Assembly: GCA_036139795.1 (NCBI GenBank)
Contig: JAYZYX010000020.1
Coordinates: 1 to 16,918 of the forward strand
Length of the DNA: 16,918 nucleotides
Direction: 5' to 3'
Source: Donghicola sp036139795
GTDB taxonomy: Bacteria; Pseudomonadota; Alphaproteobacteria; Rhodobacterales; Rhodobacteraceae
Within the stretch, counting starts at the first letter, position 1; the number at the start of each line of letters is the position of its first letter. Below the pieces are notes generated by a model. The model made no database searches. It worked only from the letters and a program-made list of their open reading frames with translations, and was not told the DNA's origin. Both the position numbers and the translations under genes were made by a program. Below, one piece after another: positions 14,190-16,918 of this stretch.

Positions 14190-14933
14190 ATGGGACGGAT
14201 CACTGAACTCTTGCGACAGATCGCGCTGGTCGCGGTCATGGCTTCTCCGGTTGCTGCCGAGGAGGTGCCACGCACCTTCGGCATGTCGTTTGACGAGGGG
14301 CTGAGCGCCTCGGGTCTGCTGGACTATATCTTGCCGCGCTTTGCCCTCAAGACCGGACGACGCTTTGATCCTGAAATGGCTGCGGATTTGTCCTTGGCCG
14401 CGGGGCAGGGCGCGCCCTTCGCGCAGCGCGGCGATGTGGTCTACGGGGTTGATCTGCTGACCGATAGCGATGCCGCCATGCGTTTCCGCGACTGGCTGCT
14501 TTCGGACGTGGGACAGAATACCATAAGCGCCTTTGCCCCTGAAAGCGGCGATCCCTATGGCCCCGTGGTCATCGAAGAGATCGTGGAAGAGGACTATTTC
14601 GAAGGGGACATTCCCGCAGGCCGCCTTGTGGCCGAGACCCACTGCACCCGTTGTCACAAAGTTAGCCCCGAGGATCGCAGCAGCATCGGCTCGACCCCGT
14701 CGTTCATGGCGATGCGGGCGTTGCCCGATTGGGCGGCGCGGTTCGTGTCTTTCTACGCCTTGAACCCCCATCCGGCCTTCTTGCAGGTGGATGGGATCAG
14801 CGCGCCCTTTGATGTGTCGCGCCCACCCACAATCGCCCCCGTCCTGCTGACGCTGGACGAGGTCGATAACCTTCTGGCCTATGTGCAAAGCGTGGCCCCC
14901 GCTGATTTGGGGGCGGAAATCCAGCATCAGTGA
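14190..14933 (+). CDS. Secreted c-type cytochrome with a TupA-like N-terminal mini-lobe
   Basis: 247 residues. A signal peptide (R9, hydrophobic 11-18, cut near VAA 21-23) sends it to the periplasm. Residues 26-60 resemble the first strand and helix of TupA-like binding proteins: SASGLLDYILPRFALKTG (39-56) against NSGLAEVLLPKVAEDTG in the TupA of this window. RGDVVYGV (80-87) and RDWLLSDVGQNTISAF (100-115) resemble later TupA segments, but the second lobe and anion loop between them are gone. Residues 145-240 are a haem c domain with CTRCH (152-156). The MPP motif that usually gives the distal Met is RPP here (211-213). The start is supported by the N-terminal charge but has a weak ribosome site. 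The stop overlaps the convergent polyferredoxin gene by 7 bases. A periplasmic electron role is likely; the partner is unknown. Confidence 0.82.
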   Translation: MGRITELLRQIALVAVMASPVAAEEVPRTFGMSFDEGLSASGLLDYILPRFALKTGRRFDPEMAADLSLAAGQGAPFAQRGDVVYGVDLLTDSDAAMRFRDWLLSDVGQNTISAFAPESGDPYGPVVIEEIVEEDYFEGDIPAGRLVAETHCTRCHKVSPEDRSSIGSTPSFMAMRALPDWAARFVSFYALNPHPAFLQVDGISAPFDVSRPPTIAPVLLTLDEVDNLLAYVQSVAPADLGAEIQHQ

Positions 14934-16879
14934 TCCCGTCGCTTGCTAAGGTAGTCGTCGGTGGTGCGCACCTGCGGACGCTCGCCCATCTGGAACGGGC
15001 TTGAGGTGCCGTGGAACTGGGCTTTGACGCGGCAGTCGTCGCACATCTGGATCAGACGGCCCGCGCCGCCCTCTTGGAACATGGCGTGCTTGCCTGTCAG
15101 CTTTTCCATGATCTTTTCGACCGTGGATTTGACGCCGAAGGGCTTGCTGCATTCGATGCAGCAGAAGGGCTCTTCCTCGTTCAGGGTCTTAAGTTTCATC
15201 GCCTCATCCGTGGGGTTGAAGCGCGGCTGTAAGGTGATGGCCTGTTCGGGGCAGATGGTGGTGCAGATGCCGCATTGCAGGCAGGCATCCTCTTGAAAAC
15301 GCAGTTCTGGCTTGTCGGGGTTATCCACCAAAGCGCCCGAGGGGCACAGCGACACGCAGCTGAGGCACAGGGTGCAGGTGTCGGTGTTCACTACGGTTGC
15401 CCCGTAGGGCGCGCCTGCGGGCAAGGGGCGCATGTCTTCGTTTCCGATCAAGGCCTTGGCAGCCACGCGGGCCACCTGACGGCGGTCCCCCATCAGCAGT
15501 TTTGGCGTGACGGTCACAGGCTGCGCGGTGCTGTCATAAAGCGCGGCGCTCATCCCGTCGGGGGTGTCCACGTCCAAGAGGCTGGCGCGTCCATCAGCCC
15601 CCATGGCGTTGGCCAGATCCAGTTCACGCTGCACCGGATCACGCTCGGTCTTGGGGCCGGGCAGGATCTGGACGCTGGCAAAGCCAAAGGTCAGAGCGGC
15701 CAGAATTTCTGCATGACCAAAGCCGGTCAAGGCGCTGACACCAACGGGAATAACGTCCGCAGGCAGACCGCGATCGAAACGGGCCGCAAGGCTGATCATC
15801 TCGGCCCCGTGGGTGTCGTCATGTACCAGAAGGCGCGGGGCGGTTCCGCCCGCCTTGGCATAGGCTTCTGCCAAAGTGCGCAGGCGGGTCAGGGTGTGCT
15901 GGAAGGGCAGCGCGTCATACTTGATCGCACCTGACGGGCAGAGCGCCGAGCACGCGCCGCAGCCCGCACAAACCAGCGGATCGATGTCCACGTGATCGCC
16001 TGCGGTCAGGATCGCGCCGGTGGGGCAGATGTCCAGACAGCGGGTACAGCCGGTTTGACCCGCGCGGGAATGGGCGCAGAGGTGGGTCTCAAGCGACAGG
16101 TAGAGGGTCTTTTCAAAGGTGCCGATCAACTCGCTGGCTTGGCGGGTTACCTCGGCCACGGCGGGCTGGCTGCCGGGATCGGCACGCAGGTAGCCGTCAC
16201 GCTTGTGGGGAGCGGGGAACAGGCTGGTCTGACCCGAGAGGTCAACGATCACATCGCACTGGGTCTCGGCCCCGTCGCGGGGGGCGCTAAAGGTAAAGCT
16301 GCCGCGTCCTGCGGGTTCTAGAATTTGCAGCGCATCGATCCGGACCGAGAACTGTCCCATGGTGCCAGAGGCGCGGCGCAGGGTGCCGCGCACCACCTCA
16401 TAGGCGCGGGTCAGGGGCGGTTCGGCATCGTCGGTCAGAAGGACGGTTACGGCCAGAGTGCCCGCTAAAGCATCGGCGACGGGCAGAACAACCGCACCTT
16501 TCCCGACCACCAGACAGGCCCCCTGAGAGGTCACGTCGATGGTTTTGACAGCCGGTGCGGGCAGTAGGCTTTCGGATACCAGAGCTGACATTTTTGCAGT
16601 GGTGTCGGCCCCGTCGCTCCAACCCGCGCGGTCGCGGATATCGACGAAAAGGGGCGCGTCCACTGACAACTCGGCTGCCAGTTCTTCAAATCTTTGGGCT
16701 TCTTGCTGGCAGGCAATCACCGCATCGCCGGCCTGAATCGCCTGGGCGGCCGCGCCGATCTGCGATGTGCATAGCGCGGTATGTACTTTGGAGCAGACCA
16801 GCCCCGTAGCCTTGGATAGCCCGTCCGCATCAATCTGTTGTGAACCTGAACAATCGCACAAAATCAGTTGCTTAGCCAT
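14927..16879 (-). CDS. 650-residue polyferredoxin (four 4Fe-4S sites, C-terminal zinc-like site)
   Basis: Large cytoplasmic Fe-S protein found, to my knowledge, beside FDH genes in Rhodobacterales. The N-terminus has its own cysteines (LCDCSG 7-12, C29, C37, C57). A first ferredoxin pair has C268, C278, C281, C285 (the first ligand further off than usual) and C304, C307, C310, C314. A middle domain of about 180 residues has no cysteines. A second pair has C502, C505, C508, C512 and C533, C536, C539, C543. The tail has CCIEC (573-577) and CDDC (613-616), a likely zinc or rubredoxin-type site. It could move electrons between FDH and other carriers. ATG 16879 has GGGGAGG just upstream and is preferred over the GTG at 16918, which would put that site inside the gene. 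Confidence 0.9.
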   Translation of the reverse strand: MAKQLILCDCSGSQQIDADGLSKATGLVCSKVHTALCTSQIGAAAQAIQAGDAVIACQQEAQRFEELAAELSVDAPLFVDIRDRAGWSDGADTTAKMSALVSESLLPAPAVKTIDVTSQGACLVVGKGAVVLPVADALAGTLAVTVLLTDDAEPPLTRAYEVVRGTLRRASGTMGQFSVRIDALQILEPAGRGSFTFSAPRDGAETQCDVIVDLSGQTSLFPAPHKRDGYLRADPGSQPAVAEVTRQASELIGTFEKTLYLSLETHLCAHSRAGQTGCTRCLDICPTGAILTAGDHVDIDPLVCAGCGACSALCPSGAIKYDALPFQHTLTRLRTLAEAYAKAGGTAPRLLVHDDTHGAEMISLAARFDRGLPADVIPVGVSALTGFGHAEILAALTFGFASVQILPGPKTERDPVQRELDLANAMGADGRASLLDVDTPDGMSAALYDSTAQPVTVTPKLLMGDRRQVARVAAKALIGNEDMRPLPAGAPYGATVVNTDTCTLCLSCVSLCPSGALVDNPDKPELRFQEDACLQCGICTTICPEQAITLQPRFNPTDEAMKLKTLNEEEPFCCIECSKPFGVKSTVEKIMEKLTGKHAMFQEGGAGRLIQMCDDCRVKAQFHGTSSPFQMGERPQVRTTDDYLSKRRDH

Positions 16880-16896
16880 TTCGTCCTCCCCACGTG

Positions 16897-16913
16897 ACGG
16901 CCATCTGGGCCGT
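16897..16913. other. Short perfect hairpin upstream of the polyferredoxin gene
   Basis: ACGGCC-ATCTG-GGCCGT is a 6-bp stem with a 5-base loop, 18 bases before the polyferredoxin ATG. No T-tract follows on the minus strand. It may be part of the leader or the end of an upstream gene outside the window. Confidence 0.3.
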
Positions 16914-16918
16914 TGCAC

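Noticed and set aside
14109..14927. 272-residue minus-strand reading frame
   Set aside because: Antisense to the cytochrome gene, which has a signal peptide and CxxCH in the right order.
14190..14933. Frameshifted or decayed tupA paralogue
   Set aside because: The frame is continuous through a well-formed cytochrome domain, with a signal peptide and a tail running to the convergent neighbour, so it looks like a real protein.

Overview
The window is high-G+C DNA whose proteins look like those of Rhodobacterales (Roseobacter/Rhodobacter-type Alphaproteobacteria). The organism is inferred from protein character only. Almost everything belongs to one theme: building, metal-loading and wiring an NAD-dependent formate dehydrogenase (FDH) with a bis-MGD metal cofactor, probably tungsten.

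Layout. (1) Positions 1-1672 (minus) hold a NuoE-NuoF-type diaphorase subunit of FDH that runs off the left edge, where the catalytic alpha subunit is expected. (2) A short divergent promoter region with a 19-bp LysR-type inverted repeat separates it from a TusA-like sulfur carrier (plus). (3) A tightly packed minus-strand cofactor operon, fdhD-mobA-mobB-moeA (6118 to 2056), has overlapping or nearly overlapping genes. Its MoeA carries an extra N-terminal DUF429-like domain. (4) Divergent from fdhD, a DUF2478 protein is followed, after a 126-bp gap with an unusual inverted repeat, by the tungstate ABC transporter tupB-tupC-tupA (6836-9044). (5) Two genes that look unrelated follow: a glycosyltransferase/sulfotransferase fusion and a small Asp-rich membrane protein. 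The AT-rich spacer beside them contains nested inverted repeats. (6) A second minus-strand FDH-associated operon runs DUF6494-Mrp-pseudo-biotin-ligase-DUF6505 (14124 to 11652). Its first three genes are joined by ATGA overlaps. (7) A divergent secreted c-type cytochrome has an N-terminus resembling a shrunken TupA lobe, and it converges on a 650-residue polyferredoxin with four 4Fe-4S sites and a C-terminal CxxC pair.

How the genes may work together (inference). TupABC imports tungstate. MoeA inserts the metal into molybdopterin. MobA adds GMP to make bis-MGD, with MobB helping. TusA and FdhD handle sulfuration of the cofactor. The NuoEF-type subunit passes formate electrons through FMN to NAD+. 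Mrp, the ligase-like protein, DUF6494, DUF6505 and the polyferredoxin form a less understood Fe-S or electron-transfer branch.

The most unusual items are the mini-TupA/cytochrome c hybrid, the DUF429-MoeA fusion, FdhD with only one cysteine of the usual pair, the ligase fold lacking its lysine, and the paired operator-like sequence ahead of tupB. No tRNA, rRNA, CRISPR array or transposase was seen.
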